A DNA stretch of 64,000 nucleotides from positions 310,001 through 374,000 of the forward strand of contig NZ_JAGTUK010000002.1 of the NCBI RefSeq assembly GCF_018224615.1. Direction: 5' to 3'. Of this stretch, positions 50,401 through 58,197 are shown piece after piece. The translations under genes were made by a program, and so were the position numbers. Origin of the DNA: Microbacterium paraoxydans (GTDB lineage Bacteria > Actinomycetota > Actinomycetes > Actinomycetales > Microbacteriaceae). Position 1 is the stretch's first letter, and every line of letters begins with the position of its first letter. Below the pieces are notes generated by a model. It was not told where the DNA came from. It made no database searches and saw nothing but the letters and a program-made list of their open reading frames with translations.

Positions 50401-51527
50401 ACGCGTCGCTCGATATCGACGACATCGGGTTCTCGCTCTCCGGGGTGCCCGTCACCGGCGTGAGCCTCGACGCCGACGCCGTGGGCCTGACCGTGGGCGA
50501 ACGGCGCACGGTCGCCGCCACGGTCGCCCCGGAGGACGCGAGCGACGCCCGCGTCACCTGGACCAGCGACACCCCTGCGGTGGCCACGGTCTCGGCGGGG
50601 CGCATCGCCGGGGTCGCCGCGGGAACCGCGACCATCACCGCGACCTCGGTGGCCGACCCGAGCCTCAGCGACACCGTGACCGTGACGGTCGCGGACGCCG
50701 AGTACCCCACCACCCGCCTCGATGCGCAGCTGAAGGACGGCGCGAACTGGAGCCAGTCCGACCACATCGCCGTGGACGACACCGGAGTCGTGATCACCGG
50801 CGAGGGCGTGCACGGCTACGAGGCGGAGCGCTTCGGCGACACGCTGCTGCAGTTCGACGCCGACTTCGGCGCCTTCGACGGCGGGTGGTACGGCTTCCAG
50901 GCGCGCTCCGACCAGACCGGGCTGCCCGCCTGGCAGAACTCCAACACCGGGTACCTCGCGGTGATCAAGGAGGACGTGATCGAGTTCCAGAGCTGGACGC
51001 CGGGACAGACCATGCTCGACACGATCCCCAACACGGTCATCGCGCCGAACTCCACCCACCGCATCGAGTTCGGGGCGGTCGCGGAGGACGGCGGCACCCG
51101 CGTGGTGCTCCGCGTGGACGGCGTGACCGTGTGGAACCTGGTCGACGCGCGGCAGAACCTCCGCGTCGGCGCCGACGGGTTCTTCAACGTGTACCACTAC
51201 GGCAAGACGAACACGCTGGCCGTGCGACCCACGCCGCCGCCCGCGACCGTGACCGGGATCTGCTGGGCCCCCGAGGCCGACCCCAAGACGCGGTACGTGC
51301 GCGGCGAGGAGCTCGACGTGACGGGGATGGTGCTGGGCGTCGACTGGAGCGACGGCAGCCGCACCACGCAGCAGGTCACCGCCGACATGGTGAGCGGCTT
51401 CGACAGCAGCAAGGTGCGCCCGCACCTCACCCTGACCGTGACGTACGCTGGCGCCAGCGTCGAACTTCCGGTCTCGGTGCGCCCCAAGCTCAAGGACGAG
51501 GAACAGGACGTGACACGATGCGGGTGA
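47454..51527 (+). CDS. Secreted parallel beta-helix glycan enzyme (GH141-like) with Ig-like and lectin-like domains
   Basis: A 1357-aa exported protein with a signal peptide to about residue 29. Residues 33-730 are a right-handed beta-helix domain (LYLAPGGDDSAAGTKDDPLATLEGARD, VYLREGEYPRSSSFELGEQDSGT, NDHLFERNEVYDV), styled like GH141 enzymes. Two BIG2 Ig-like domains lie at about 742-822 and 1001-1082, each followed by a jelly-roll-like domain; an Ig-like group 4 domain closes the protein. GH141 includes alpha-L-fucosidase and xylanase, so fucose release fits the neighbourhood. No cell-wall anchor. Confidence 0.82.
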   Translation: MKRVLASLALAAVFGSALGATVPSAAAAADDDALYLAPGGDDSAAGTKDDPLATLEGARDRIRALKADSGLPADGLTVYLREGEYPRSSSFELGEQDSGTADAPITYRSYPGETATLTGGRELPRDQFAPVDDTAVTDRIIDAAARDRVVGIDLADLGITDYGQLSRHGYWKANDVSTTPPMELFIDGQGMTLARWPNADAATPTVQMGDIIDAGPDRNDADLQDRGGTFTYGYDRPQYWTQAEDVWLDGIFGYSWEWSYNKIESIDTDAKTITLRYGEMSGIMKSWFPDFHFAQNLLEELDAPGEYYIDREAGKLYLIPNAAFTSGRGDVTVTTLDEPMLRADGASYITFDDLVMEYGRATAAVILGGSHVTVSHSDIRNFTDGGVLINSPGRYTYDGIPVNRGGRDHAVTDSRLTHVGGVGVVLQGGDKTTLEPGRNRVENSEIADFAYYHKAYNPGVMFDGVGNVARDNEIHDAPHPGIIVHGNDHLFERNEVYDVCKQFHDLGAIYMNSGKTPQQRGHVFRENYFHDIGVGMAGVEGIYADNFTWDLTIEKNVFVNMGNGAIKSGSADYIEARNNVFVDAYAPYDNYEQWMGNQEGNVVDRDYMPAWQQVFADNNDFVGTPYLTKYPELAHFFEDDHYFPNHSTFAQNVVWNPNRARMAGVNEHGAKDGKNLLNYEDNWVADADPGFVDAAGGDYALKDDAAVFDQIPGFEAIAFGEIGVDGEIGQTQQPQTVPLEDIAFDSDSITIDAGDEVRVRAVPLPWNADDAAVTYASADTAVATVNDKGVVLGMGPGTTTVTATAKADAGKTATIEVVVEEGDGVLHFTDFESGANGWPTDPNRSIQIDAAGDRVYRILKGANSILPRDFTEFVLDFDVTAPATTPANAGLIVYDRNGKGGGYIRFRQAAAGPTWTIFDDAWQTVAQKVVPAAQGLTPGAISHVRIAVQDGQIRISVNGAVALEGADPAPGAAGRVGFYVENYASLDIDDIGFSLSGVPVTGVSLDADAVGLTVGERRTVAATVAPEDASDARVTWTSDTPAVATVSAGRIAGVAAGTATITATSVADPSLSDTVTVTVADAEYPTTRLDAQLKDGANWSQSDHIAVDDTGVVITGEGVHGYEAERFGDTLLQFDADFGAFDGGWYGFQARSDQTGLPAWQNSNTGYLAVIKEDVIEFQSWTPGQTMLDTIPNTVIAPNSTHRIEFGAVAEDGGTRVVLRVDGVTVWNLVDARQNLRVGADGFFNVYHYGKTNTLAVRPTPPPATVTGICWAPEADPKTRYVRGEELDVTGMVLGVDWSDGSRTTQQVTADMVSGFDSSKVRPHLTLTVTYAGASVELPVSVRPKLKDEEQDVTRCG

Positions 51528-52123
51528 CCTTCATCGGAGACTCGATCACCGACGCGGGGCGCGACCGCTCCGACCCGGGGTCGTACGGCGACGGGTACGT
51601 CTCGCTCCTGGTGCCCGAGCTGCGCGCCGAGGGGGCGGCCGTGCGCAACCTCGGCATCGCCGGCAACCGCGTGCGCGACCTCGCGGCCCGGTGGGACGAG
51701 GAGCTGCTGCCGACCGCGCCGGAACTGCTGACGGTGTACGTCGGCGTGAACGAGATGCTGCGCCGCTTCGACAGCGACGACCCCACCACGGACGAGGAGT
51801 TCGCCGCCACGCTCGACGGGCTCCTGCAGCGGGTGACCGCGGCGCACGGCCCTCGGCTGATCCTGATGGAGCCGTTCTTCCTTCCCGTGACCGCGGAGCA
51901 GCGGGCGTGGCTCGGCGAGCTCGACGGCAAGCGGGCGGCGGTGCGGGCGCTCGCCGCGGAGCACGGTGCCGCGTTCGTGCCGCTGCACGCGGTGTTCACG
52001 GCGGCCGCGGAGGAGTATCCGGTGGCCGAGCTCGCTCCGGACGGCGTGCACCCCACGCCCCGCGGATCCGCCCTCATTGCGGATGCCTGGCGCACGGCCG
52101 CGTCCATTAGCGATAGTCGATAA
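51518..52123 (+). CDS. SGNH/GDSL hydrolase (esterase)
   Basis: A 201-aa SGNH esterase. Block I is FIGDSITDAG with S9; Gly block NLGIAGNRVRD; Asn block VYVGVNEMLRRF; Asp-His block LAPDGVHPTPRGS. No signal peptide, so it acts inside the cell, probably removing acyl groups from imported oligosaccharides. It overlaps the beta-helix gene by 10 nt and its last codons run into the GntR operator. Confidence 0.87.
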   Translation: MRVTFIGDSITDAGRDRSDPGSYGDGYVSLLVPELRAEGAAVRNLGIAGNRVRDLAARWDEELLPTAPELLTVYVGVNEMLRRFDSDDPTTDEEFAATLDGLLQRVTAAHGPRLILMEPFFLPVTAEQRAWLGELDGKRAAVRALAAEHGAAFVPLHAVFTAAAEEYPVAELAPDGVHPTPRGSALIADAWRTAASISDSR

Positions 52124-52135
52124 TGGACGTAGACT
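52101..52135 (+). promoter_or_regulatory. Autoregulatory operator and -10 box of the locus GntR
   Basis: A 29-bp palindrome (52101-52129) has perfect 9-bp outer arms CGTCCATTA/TAATGGACG around a GCGATAGTCGA centre. The -10 box TAGACT (52130-52135) abuts it and ends 7 nt before the start codon. The left part overlaps the SGNH stop region. Confidence 0.75.
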
Positions 52136-52142
52136 GATGGTC

Positions 52143-52802
52143 ATGACGGATGCTCTCGGCACGGCCGGACTGCAGCGCGGACTGCTGTCGGATCAGATCT
52201 ACGCCCTCATCAAGGCCATGATCAAGGACTCGACTCTCGCGCCCGGCGAGCAGCTGGTGGAGTCGCAGCTCGCCAGGCAGATGCAGGTGAGCCAGGCGCC
52301 CGTGCGCGACGCCCTCAAGCGGCTCGCGCACGAGGGGCTCGTGTCGCACGTGCGGCACCAGGGCAACTTCGTCGCCAGCTACTCCGCGGAGGAGGCGGCG
52401 CAGGCCAAGGTCGCGCGCGTCGAGCTCGAGGGCCTCGCCGGACGGCTCGCGTGCGGGGCGCTCGACGCCGACCGCCGCGCCGAGCTCGTCGGCCTGATCG
52501 CGCAGATGCACGAGGCCGCCGAGGCGGAGGACCTCGCGCGGTTCCGTGAGCTCGACTTCACGTTCCACCGCGCCGTGATCGAGGCCAGCGGCAACGTGTA
52601 CCTGCCGCGCATGTGGGACCTGCTGGAGCCGAGCCTGCGCGTGATGCACGTGCTGGGCGACCCCACGTTCACGGGCGACTGGCACGAGGTGGCCGACTGG
52701 CACGCCGGGCTGCTCGACGTGCTGGACGCGGGCGACGAGGAGGCCGCGACCTCGCTGTTCCGCGCCCACGCCGCCGGCACCCTCCTCGACGACCCCGCCT
52801 GA
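52143..52802 (+). CDS. GntR-family regulator, FadR/FCD subfamily (glycan locus)
   Basis: A 219-aa regulator. Winged helix: LAPGEQLVESQLARQMQVSQAPVRDALKRLAHEGLV (residues 33-68), wing HQGNFV. FCD domain: FRELDFTFHRAVIEASGN and ADWHAGLLDVL supply the metal/effector residues. ATG 52143 follows the -10 box by 7 nt, so translation is probably leaderless. It lies at the centre of the 39-60 kb locus, with matching operators at both other promoters. Confidence 0.87.
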   Translation: MTDALGTAGLQRGLLSDQIYALIKAMIKDSTLAPGEQLVESQLARQMQVSQAPVRDALKRLAHEGLVSHVRHQGNFVASYSAEEAAQAKVARVELEGLAGRLACGALDADRRAELVGLIAQMHEAAEAEDLARFRELDFTFHRAVIEASGNVYLPRMWDLLEPSLRVMHVLGDPTFTGDWHEVADWHAGLLDVLDAGDEEAATSLFRAHAAGTLLDDPA

Positions 52803-52823
52803 CCCCGCGGCTCCTCTCGCGCC

Positions 52824-52876
52824 CTTCGTCTCGCGTCGCGGTTCCTGAGCGAGGAGCGCAGCGACGAGACGAAGGA
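52824..52876. repeat. Dispersed palindromic intergenic repeat, copy 1
   Basis: CCTTCGTCTCG (52824-52834) and CGAGACGAAGG (52866-52876) form 11-bp arms around 31 nt containing GAGCGAGGAGCGCAGCGA-type sequence. The same arms recur at 60659-60735. Confidence 0.75.
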
Positions 52877-52905
52877 CCGCGGTCCCTGGCCGCGAGCCGC
52901 CCGGG

Positions 52906-53715
52906 CTAGGCGGTGAACGGGGAGAGGCGGTCGGCCGTGGCGCACCAGAACGCGCGCTCCTCGGACCCGGAGAGGCGGGGCAGCGCGGCGCGGGTCGCGT
53001 CGAGCACCGCGGCGTAGGTCGTGCGCCGGGTCGACATCGGCCAGTCGCTGCCGAACGCGAGGCGCTCCGCCCCGAACAGGTCGAACGCCAGCCGCAGCAG
53101 GCCGCGCGACTGCTCCGCGCCGCGGGTCGGGAGGTCGAGCCCGGAGACCTTCGCGAACACCCCGGGCGCCGACGCGGCCTCGGCGAGAGCGGCGCGCCAC
53201 GCGGCGTCGGCCGTCCCGGCGCCGAGGCCCAGGTGGCACACCACGATCGCGGTGCCGGGGTGCCGCCGGGAGAGGGCGGCCGCGGCGGGAAGCTGCTCCG
53301 GGCGGATCAGCAGCTCGAGCGTGCGGGCGGTCGCGCCCAGACGGTCGGCGAGTGCGTCGAGGCCGTCCACGTCGGAGAGATCCGCGGCGAACTGCGGCAC
53401 CGCGGCCCGCACCCCCACCACCGCGGGGGTGAAGGCGACGGAGGTGGCCCCGGCCGCACGCCCCGGCTCGGGGGAGTACTGCAGCACCACGCGCCGCAGG
53501 AACGGGTCGCGCGCGGCGGTCGCGGTCAGCCACTGCGCCTCCGCCACGGAGTCCGCCGCCTGCACCGCGATCGCGGACGACACCCCGGCGTCCGACAACT
53601 CTCGCGCGAGGTCTGCGGCGGCGGCGTGCCGCGGCAGACCGAGGTCGTCGCGGAACCACGGGATCGGCACGGCGTCCGCGTCCCACACGTGCACGTGCGC
53701 GTCGACGATCCGCAC
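52906..53715 (-). CDS. Amidohydrolase-family lactonase (COG3618-like)
   Basis: A 269-aa relative of the lactonase at 16.7 kb. N-terminal HxH lies in VDAHVHVWD, a later His in VVCHLGLG, and the active-site Asp in FGSDWPMS. GTG start. It is the last gene of the 52.9-60.5 kb operon, 21 nt after an aldo/keto reductase. That pairing matches sugar to lactone to acid oxidation, as in the fucose cluster. Confidence 0.82.
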   Translation of the reverse strand: MRIVDAHVHVWDADAVPIPWFRDDLGLPRHAAAADLARELSDAGVSSAIAVQAADSVAEAQWLTATAARDPFLRRVVLQYSPEPGRAAGATSVAFTPAVVGVRAAVPQFAADLSDVDGLDALADRLGATARTLELLIRPEQLPAAAALSRRHPGTAIVVCHLGLGAGTADAAWRAALAEAASAPGVFAKVSGLDLPTRGAEQSRGLLRLAFDLFGAERLAFGSDWPMSTRRTTYAAVLDATRAALPRLSGSEERAFWCATADRLSPFTA

Positions 53716-53736
53716 GTCAGCGCCCCTGCCGCCCGG

Positions 53737-54681
53737 TCACGCGGCCTCGGCGTCGAGCGCGTCCCACAGCGCCGCGGGGAGCTCCGCGTCGAGGCCGTCG
53801 ACGAACGCGTGCACCTCGGCGGGCGTGCGGGCCCCCACGACCACCGCGTCGGCACCGTGCCGCAGCGGGAACTGCACGGCCGCATCCGCCAGGCGCACCC
53901 CGTGCGCCGCGCACACGTCGCGCAGCCGCAGCGCCCGGTCCTGCAGTTCCGCGGGCGCCGGCCGGTATTCGAAGAACGGCGAGCCGACGGGGTCGACGAG
54001 GATGCCGGAGTTGAACACGGCCGCCGCGAGCACGCCGATGCCGCGCGCGGCCGCGGTGGGCAGGAGCCGCTCGAGCGCGGTGCGGTCGAGCAGCGTGAGC
54101 CGCCCGGCCTCCATCACCACGTCGAGCGGTGCCTCGGCGACGTACCGCTCCAGCGGGTCGAGCCGCCCGAGCCCCACGCTGATCGCCCGCACGACCCCCT
54201 CGTCGCGCAGCTCCACGAGCGCGGGCAGGGCGGTCGCGAACGCGGCCTCCACGTCGAGCGGATCGTGCAGGTGCAGCACGTCGACGCGGTCGACGCCCAG
54301 GCGGGCGAGGCTGCCGTCGAGGCTGCGCCGCACGCCGTCGCGCGTGAGGTCGACCACCGAGTCGTGCCCGCTCGCCGACCCCGAGACCGGGCGGCCGGCG
54401 GCGTCGACGAGCACGCGGCCCACCTTGGTCGCGATCACGTAGTCGTCGCGCGGCACCCCGCGGAGCGCGAGGCCGAGCTTGCGTTCGCTCTCGCCGGAGC
54501 CGTACAGCGGCGCGGTGTCGAAGAACCGCACGTCGCGCGCGAGAGCGGCCGCCACGGTGTCCACGGCGTCGGCGTCCGCGACCGGGGAGAACAGGTTGCC
54601 GATCGGCGCGCACCCGAGTCCCGCGTCGTCGCGCGCCGCGACCGCGGGGTTCAGCGGACGGAGCTGTGCACGGAACGCCAT
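53737..54681 (-). CDS. Aldo/keto reductase (aldose dehydrogenase-like)
   Basis: A 314-aa AKR. Tetrad: D55 and Y60 (FFDTAPLYG), K86 (ATKVGR), H139 (LHLHDPLD). It resembles the fucose dehydrogenase-like protein at 20.7 kb (FFDTAPLYGSGESERKLG, VGRVLVDAAG), so it is likely an aldose 1-dehydrogenase. It overlaps the RraA-like gene by 31 nt. Confidence 0.85.
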   Translation of the reverse strand: MAFRAQLRPLNPAVAARDDAGLGCAPIGNLFSPVADADAVDTVAAALARDVRFFDTAPLYGSGESERKLGLALRGVPRDDYVIATKVGRVLVDAAGRPVSGSASGHDSVVDLTRDGVRRSLDGSLARLGVDRVDVLHLHDPLDVEAAFATALPALVELRDEGVVRAISVGLGRLDPLERYVAEAPLDVVMEAGRLTLLDRTALERLLPTAAARGIGVLAAAVFNSGILVDPVGSPFFEYRPAPAELQDRALRLRDVCAAHGVRLADAAVQFPLRHGADAVVVGARTPAEVHAFVDGLDAELPAALWDALDAEAA

Positions 54682-55433
54682 GCCTCGTACTCCTCGCGGC
54701 TGTCCGGCGTCAGCGGGTAGTAGTCGCTCAGGCGCGCGCCCTCGTCGAGGCGGCGGCGGCTGAACACCTCCCACTCCTCGTGGTCGCGCGCATCGTCCAC
54801 CACCTGCGGCGCCATGGCCTGCGGCACCACCACGGGGCCGTCGTCGTCGGCCACGACCAGGTCGCCGGGCATGCACAGCGCCCCGCCCACCGCGACCGGC
54901 ACGTCGTAAGCCCACGGCACCAGCTCCGACTGCGAGGCGTAGTGCGGGGTGGTGCCGGTCGACCACACCGGGATGCCCAGCTCGCGGATGCGCCCCGCGT
55001 CGCGGATGCGGCCGTCCACCACGATCCCGGCGCCGCCCTTCCTGGCGAAGTAGCGCGCCAGGATGTCGCCGATGCAGCCGGAGAAGCGGCTGCCGTACGC
55101 CTGGATGACCAGCACGTCGCCCGGGCGCACGGCCTCCAGCACGTGCCACAGCGCGGTGTGCCGCTCGGCGTACTCTTGCCCGTCGCCGGAGGCCATGTCC
55201 TCCCGCTGCGGCATGAACTGCAGCGTGAGCGCCGAGCCGACCACGCGCTGCCCCGGGCTGAGCGGCTCCGGCCCGTCGATGTAGCTGCGGCGGATCCCGA
55301 GGCCGTGCAGCTTGGCGCAGGCGGTGGCGGAGGAGATCGCGTCGAACGACTCGACCACCTCGGGCGAGGGGCGCCGGTACGCCGCGCCTCGCACGGGCAG
55401 GGCGAAGTCGGGTCGGATCAGTTCGGCGCTCAT
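54651..55433 (-). CDS. RraA-family protein (aldolase/decarboxylase-like)
   Basis: A 260-aa RraA/dimethylmenaquinone methyltransferase-fold protein. The divalent-metal/carboxylate motif is in GIVVDGRIRDAGRIRELGIPVWSTG, with an upstream GDVLVIQAYGSRFSGCIGDILA loop. Many catabolic members are aldolases or oxaloacetate-type decarboxylases acting on sugar-derived keto acids. Beside an AKR and a lactonase, a late step on a keto acid is plausible. ATGA overlap with the gene before it. Confidence 0.82.
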   Translation of the reverse strand: MSAELIRPDFALPVRGAAYRRPSPEVVESFDAISSATACAKLHGLGIRRSYIDGPEPLSPGQRVVGSALTLQFMPQREDMASGDGQEYAERHTALWHVLEAVRPGDVLVIQAYGSRFSGCIGDILARYFARKGGAGIVVDGRIRDAGRIRELGIPVWSTGTTPHYASQSELVPWAYDVPVAVGGALCMPGDLVVADDDGPVVVPQAMAPQVVDDARDHEEWEVFSRRRLDEGARLSDYYPLTPDSREEYEAWRSVHSSVR

Positions 55434-57346
55434 GCGTCTCCTTCGGGGAACAGGTGGCGCGGCGATCCGGTCGCACGCGCGATGGTCAGGTCGAGGTCGG
55501 CGGTGTGCGCCGGGGGCAGGGTCACCACGAGGTCGTCGTCCACGTCGAGCACGGTCGTGACGAGCGGGGCGTCGGGCGCGCGGTAGGTGCCGGAGGGTCC
55601 GGGCCAGAAGCCGGGCTCTTCGGCGGTCGCGCTCACGCGCACGATCCGGTCGAGGCCGAAACGACCGCCGCGCAGTCGCACCGTGCGGGTGTGTACGGAC
55701 GACGTGTTCACCAGCTGCACGCCCGCACCGTGCTCGTCGAGGCGATGCACGAGCGCCGCGACGTCGTCGGGGAGGCCGGGCCGGGCGCGGTCGACGTCTT
55801 CGTAGCGGAGGGCCGTGAAACCGAGGCCGCCGTTGTAGAGCACCTGCGGCGCTCCCGCGACGAGCTGCGTCAGCACCTCGGTCACGACCGGGTTCACGCG
55901 CTGCCAGAAGTGCAGGTGGGCGGCATCGGGGTCGCGGTCGTCGGCGAGCATCATGGCGGCCCGCCGTGCCACCTGCCCGAGCGCCATCTCCAGCGCCCGC
56001 ACCGGGTAGTCGGGGAGGTCGCCGGCGAGGTACGCGTACCAGCCGTCCTCGTGCCCGGCCTCCTCCTTGTCGCGGAACGGGGCCACGCGGTCGGCGGAGG
56101 CGGGCCGCGTGGCGATCGCCCGCTCCAGCCGCTCCCGGTCGCCGGCCGAGCGCGTCCACCACCACAGCCACAGCGGCAGGTCGAGCTGCAGCGGACCGTA
56201 GTCGAACCAGCCGTCCGCGCCGTGGCGGTACGGCACGAGCAGCGCGGGCTCGGTCGCGGCGGCCCCGAGGCGCGCGATCCACCCGCCGCGCAGGCTGTAG
56301 GTGGAGTCCGTGACGCTGCCGGTGCGGCCCTCCGCGAGCACGGTGTCGAGCATCGTGCGCACGAGGTCGAGCGCGGCGTCGTCGCCCGTGACGAGCGCGT
56401 GGTTGAGCGCGCCGATCAGGGCGCTCATGCCCACGGAGTGCAGCCCGTGCGGCCACGCCCACCCGTAGTGGCCGCCCCACCAGCGCCCGTCGTGCAGCGC
56501 GCCGACCGTGCCGTCGGGACCGATGTTGTCGGGCAGCAGTCCGCCGTCCGCGCGCTCGCGCCACCCGTCCACGTACCGGCGGATCCACGCGGCGGACTCC
56601 TGATCGCCGTCGTACAGCCAGCGGTTCGCGGCGAGGGAAGTCGCGGCGAGGTTCACGGCGATGTCGCCGTCCGCGCGACGCTGCATCTCCTCCGCCATCC
56701 GCTGCGCGTTGGCGGGGTCGGCGAGGTCGTCCCAGGTGGTGATGCCGTCGAGGCCGTGCACCGGCAGGCCGTACGGGCGCATCTCGTCGCGGTCGGCCGT
56801 GTACGGCACGATCGTGTCGTCGAGCCCCGTGAGCGCACCCCTGGCGCCGTTGTGCGGGGAGCGGATGAGGTTGCGCTCGGCGTCGTAGTTGCCCTTCGCG
56901 GGGTCGGTGAACAGCGCGGCGAAGCGGGCGGCGCGCGCGGCGAACGCGGCGTCGGCCGGGTCGGCGGCGCAGATCCCGGCGAGGAACAGCAGCGACTCGC
57001 CCTGGTGGAACCAGTCGTAGCCGTTGTCGTACTCGTCGGTGAGCATGCCGGCCTCGTCGAGCTGCACCGTCACGCCCTCCCAGTGGCGCTTGGCATCGGC
57101 GAGCACCTCGTCCGGCCCGCCGAGCAGGTAGAACGTGGGCCAGTTGAAGAACGGCTCGTACAGGTCGTCCACGCCGTCGCGGTCGACGAACTCCGCGACG
57201 CCCCGCAGGCGTCCGTCCGGCAGGGTGTACCGGTCGCGGAACAGGCGGCGCGCCTCCTCGATCTCGGCGAAGAGCCGGCGCTGCAGCACGGCCCACGCCG
57301 GGATCGTCCGCAGCGGTCGGGTGAGCGGGGTCTCGGGCACGGTCAT
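55430..57346 (-). CDS. Uncharacterised 638-aa protein, probable glycan-active alpha/alpha barrel
   Basis: I do not recognise the family. The protein lacks a signal peptide and is rich in Trp, Asp and His. Recurrent helical pairs (YDNGYDWFHQGESLLFLAGICAADP, GGHYGWAWPHGLHSVGMSALIGALNHAL, MALGQVARRAAMML) look like an (alpha/alpha)6 barrel over residues 40-480. A beta-sandwich-like end follows (VQLVNTSSVHTRTVRLRGG). That build is shared by several cytosolic glycoside hydrolases and lyases. Encoded between importer permeases and RraA, it may cleave the imported oligosaccharide. Confidence 0.7.
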   Translation of the reverse strand: MTVPETPLTRPLRTIPAWAVLQRRLFAEIEEARRLFRDRYTLPDGRLRGVAEFVDRDGVDDLYEPFFNWPTFYLLGGPDEVLADAKRHWEGVTVQLDEAGMLTDEYDNGYDWFHQGESLLFLAGICAADPADAAFAARAARFAALFTDPAKGNYDAERNLIRSPHNGARGALTGLDDTIVPYTADRDEMRPYGLPVHGLDGITTWDDLADPANAQRMAEEMQRRADGDIAVNLAATSLAANRWLYDGDQESAAWIRRYVDGWRERADGGLLPDNIGPDGTVGALHDGRWWGGHYGWAWPHGLHSVGMSALIGALNHALVTGDDAALDLVRTMLDTVLAEGRTGSVTDSTYSLRGGWIARLGAAATEPALLVPYRHGADGWFDYGPLQLDLPLWLWWWTRSAGDRERLERAIATRPASADRVAPFRDKEEAGHEDGWYAYLAGDLPDYPVRALEMALGQVARRAAMMLADDRDPDAAHLHFWQRVNPVVTEVLTQLVAGAPQVLYNGGLGFTALRYEDVDRARPGLPDDVAALVHRLDEHGAGVQLVNTSSVHTRTVRLRGGRFGLDRIVRVSATAEEPGFWPGPSGTYRAPDAPLVTTVLDVDDDLVVTLPPAHTADLDLTIARATGSPRHLFPEGDA

Positions 57347-58197
57347 CCCTTCGTCGCCCCGGCGACCAGGCCGCCGATGATGTGGCGCTGCATCACGATG
57401 AAGAACACCATCGCGGGCAGCACGGCCAGCAGGAGCGTGGGGAACACCTGCGTGTAGTCGGTGGAGAACTGCCCGACCGCGGCGTACACGCCCGTCGTGA
57501 CGGTGTAGATCCCCGAGCTGGGTCCGAGGATGATCTGCGGGCTCACGAAGTCGTTCCACACGCCGATCGAGTTGAGCACCACGACGGTCGCGACGACGGG
57601 CTTCATGATCGGGAAGATGCACGCCCAGAACGCCCGGATGGGGCCGGCGCCGTCGAGCGAGGCCGCCTCGTCGATGTCGCGCGGCACGCTGCGCAGGTAG
57701 GCGGTGAACAGGAAGATCGTCACCGGCAGGGTCGCCGCCGTCTCGAAGAGGATGAACCCGGGGATCGTGTTGATGAGCCCGAGCACGCGCAGCACGAACA
57801 CCACCGGGATCAGCGTGACCTGGCCGGGGATGAAGAGGCCGGACACGAACAGCAGCAGCAGTCCCAGGTGCCACTTGGAGCGGCCGCGGGCGATCACGTA
57901 GGCGACCGGGGCGGCGAGGGCGATGCAGCACAGGTTGACCAGCACCACGAACAGGAGGGTGATGCCGTAGGCGGCGATCACGTTGAACCGGCTGCTCGTG
58001 ATCGCGGCCCACAGGTAGTCCAGCGTGAACATCTGCGGCGTGATCAGCAGCGGGTTCTCGATGATCTCGGCCTGCGGTTTGAACGCGTTGATCAGCATCG
58101 TGTACATCGGGATCAGCATGGTGATCGCGACGATGCCGAGGACGATCCACCGGATCGCGCGGACGACGAGGGCCGGGCGGTTGCGGGTCTGCGTCAT
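57343..58197 (-). CDS. Carbohydrate ABC transporter permease (MalG-type)
   Basis: A 284-aa six-span permease with EAA loop DIDEAASLDGAGPIRAFWACIFP and end IIGGLVAGATKG. The start overlaps the upstream permease stop (TGATG), and its own stop overlaps the 638-aa gene by 4 nt. Second CUT1 importer of the locus. Confidence 0.91.
   Translation of the reverse strand: MTQTRNRPALVVRAIRWIVLGIVAITMLIPMYTMLINAFKPQAEIIENPLLITPQMFTLDYLWAAITSSRFNVIAAYGITLLFVVLVNLCCIALAAPVAYVIARGRSKWHLGLLLLFVSGLFIPGQVTLIPVVFVLRVLGLINTIPGFILFETAATLPVTIFLFTAYLRSVPRDIDEAASLDGAGPIRAFWACIFPIMKPVVATVVVLNSIGVWNDFVSPQIILGPSSGIYTVTTGVYAAVGQFSTDYTQVFPTLLLAVLPAMVFFIVMQRHIIGGLVAGATKG

Noticed and set aside
47364..51425. 1353-aa open frame opposite the beta-helix gene
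   Set aside because: Antisense shadow, valine/histidine-rich low complexity; the plus-strand frame has a signal peptide and clear domains.
52801..52905. Possible insertion-sequence end
   Set aside because: Only a short palindrome repeated elsewhere is present; no transposase or target duplication is visible.
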